Shown: piece by piece, positions 62,864-64,000 of the stretch
Numbering within the stretch: the stretch's first letter is position 1
Layout: every line of letters starts with the position of its first letter
From: JAVVHH01 sp964613945
Lineage (GTDB): Bacteria > Pseudomonadota > Alphaproteobacteria > Acetobacterales > Acetobacteraceae
Length of the DNA: 64,000 nt
Reading direction: 5' to 3'
Assembly: GCA_964613945.1 (NCBI GenBank)
Contig: CAZTJC010000002.1
Span: 124,001-188,000 of the forward strand
Made by a program: the position numbers and the translations under genes
The notes under the pieces: generated by a model
What the model was told of the DNA's origin: nothing
Seen by the model: the letters and a program-made list of their open reading frames with translations, nothing else
Database searches by the model: none

Positions 62864-64000
62864 TCAGGTCTTGGTCATGTTCCGGTAGACGGTCCGGTCC
62901 GAAAGCGGGCCCTGAACCAACCCGGCTGCCGGTTTGCGCATCACCACGCTGCCGACTTCCTGCAACATGATCGCGAACGGCCCACGTTGTTGTAGCTGAC
63001 GCTGCATCGATTGATACATCGCCACACGCTTGGCCGGGTCGAGTTCCCGCACCGCGGCCAGGCTTTCCGCCGTCAACTCCTCGTCACGCCAACTCGTCTG
63101 CCAGGCCGTGGTGCGATTCTTGGAGGCGTCGGAGTTGTCGGTATTCTCGCAGAACGTCTGCGCGTTGCTGTTCGGGTCGAAATAGTCGGCGCCCCACAAC
63201 GCGATCGCGAGCTGATGCTGACGTGCCCGGATCCGGGTCAGCACCTGCCTACCTTCACCTGCCATAAGAGTCAGCTTAATCCCGACAAGAGCCAACTGGG
63301 CCTGCAACGCTTGCGCGATCTCTGCGCGTGGCGAGCTGTTGGCGTGATCAAACGTCAGCTCCAGCCCGTTCGGAAACCCTGCTTCGGCCAGCAAAGCTTT
63401 GGCCTTCGCCGGATCAGCCTGGAACGGGTTCTCATCCAGCGCAGCCGGGAAACCACCCGGCAAGAACGCCTGGTGCACCCGGAACGTGTCTTTGACGAGG
63501 CTCTGCTCGATCGCGGCATAGTCGACCGCCCAGCGGATCGCGTCACGCACCTGTGGCTTGGCCAGCGCCGGATGCGCCACGTTCATGGAGATATACATCA
63601 GGCTGGCTTTCGGTCGGGAATCGACCGTCATGTCCTTATTTGCCCGCGCAACGGCGAGCTGCTCCGGCAACAGGTCGCGCGCGACGTCCGCATCTCCCCG
63701 CTGCACCAGCAGCAGCTGCACCGACGGATCGGCGACGTGCCGGATGATGATCCGCTTGACCGGCAGCACCTGCGGATAGTTCGGGTTGGCGTCCAGCGTC
63801 ACGACTTCGCTGGCCCGCGCCGTCCGCAGCATGTACGGGCCTGACCCGGCGCTGTTCCCGCGCAGCCACGCGTTGCCCAGATCGCCGTTCTGCTCGTGCT
63901 CGAGCGCCACTTTCTTTTCGACGACACCGCCCACCGCCGCGCTCAGACAGTAGAGCAGGAACGTCGGCGCCTGCTGTTCCGGCACGTCGATCTGCAGCGT
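62864..64000 (-). CDS. ABC transporter solute-binding protein, family 5, C-terminal part
   Basis: The frame is open to the window end, so the N-terminus and signal peptide are missing; 378 codons are present. GNSAGSGPYMLRTARASEVV, RDAIRWAVDYAAIEQSL, DPAKAKALLAEAGFPNG and LWGADYFDPNSNAQTF match family 5 binding proteins for peptides or related solutes. It is not closely similar in wording to the 7602 protein. Its permease genes, if any, would lie outside the window. Confidence 0.9.
   Translation of the reverse strand, partial: TLQIDVPEQQAPTFLLYCLSAAVGGVVEKKVALEHEQNGDLGNAWLRGNSAGSGPYMLRTARASEVVTLDANPNYPQVLPVKRIIIRHVADPSVQLLLVQRGDADVARDLLPEQLAVARANKDMTVDSRPKASLMYISMNVAHPALAKPQVRDAIRWAVDYAAIEQSLVKDTFRVHQAFLPGGFPAALDENPFQADPAKAKALLAEAGFPNGLELTFDHANSSPRAEIAQALQAQLALVGIKLTLMAGEGRQVLTRIRARQHQLAIALWGADYFDPNSNAQTFCENTDNSDASKNRTTAWQTSWRDEELTAESLAAVRELDPAKRVAMYQSMQRQLQQRGPFAIMLQEVGSVVMRKPAAGLVQGPLSDRTVYRNMTKT

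Overview
The window is GC-rich, densely coding alphaproteobacterial chromosome. Gene content (dpp-type transporter, Cox accessory genes, heme A synthase, chaperonin with CIRCE, one-operon SUF system, PEP-CTERM esterase, plant-type glutamate-cysteine ligase) and protein style suggest the Acetobacteraceae/Rhodospirillales. This placement is an inference from gene families; there is no rRNA here to fix it. No IS elements, prophage, CRISPR array or rRNA were seen. There is one tRNA, tRNA-Pro(UGG).

Layout. 0-6.7 kb: end of a DUF815 ATPase, a GNAT acetyltransferase, an alpha/beta hydrolase, a fused ureide-pathway enzyme (OHCU decarboxylase + HIU hydrolase) directly behind an O-acetylhomoserine sulfhydrylase, then copD/copC. 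6.7-12.8 kb: an SDR, a family-5 solute-binding protein and a convergent dppBCDF-like operon. 13-14 kb: GDSL esterase with PEP-CTERM tail. 14-19.5 kb: a tightly overlapping operon of Cox-type maturation genes (coxG, coxD, coxE, two XdhC parts, a MoCo fusion protein) without the hydroxylase structural genes. 19.6-22.5 kb: methylisocitrate-lyase family protein, DUF1330, histone-deacetylase-like AcuC, DUF192. 22.5-28.7 kb: tRNA-Pro, a 47-codon ORF, Usp, pdxH, fabI-aroC-hypothetical, BrkB. 28.7-33 kb: ubiA, an ETF-beta-type methyltransferase and an MFS gene in one operon, divergent from gshA. 33-40.5 kb: a large SARP-like/TPR regulator, SGNH hydrolase, tldD, ctaA, GT2 glycosyltransferase, TVP38-like membrane protein, usg. 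40.5-43.8 kb: stress block (two CIRCE-like operators, groES, groEL, terminator, csp, J-domain protein). 43.9-51.7 kb: idnO-idnD-oxoprolinase operon, catalase-like peroxidase, dihydroorotase. 51.8-58.3 kb: sufR-B-C-D-S-U-T-A, nearly all junctions overlapping.

58.4-62.5 kb is the least explained part: a shortened paralogue of the 33-kb regulator, a DUF6065-like protein, a small protein made of 20-residue tandem repeats, and a divergent MFS transporter. Two strong hairpins separate the repeat gene from the DUF6065 gene, and a shared sequence element lies upstream of both the regulator and the repeat gene. I regard this as the best candidate for an undescribed system. The window closes with the C-terminal part of a second family-5 solute-binding protein.

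Translational coupling through ATGA, GTGA and TTGA overlaps is pervasive. Two genes (uraD-uraH fusion and acuC-like) lack any ATG/GTG/TTG ahead of their conserved N-termini and appear to begin at CTG.
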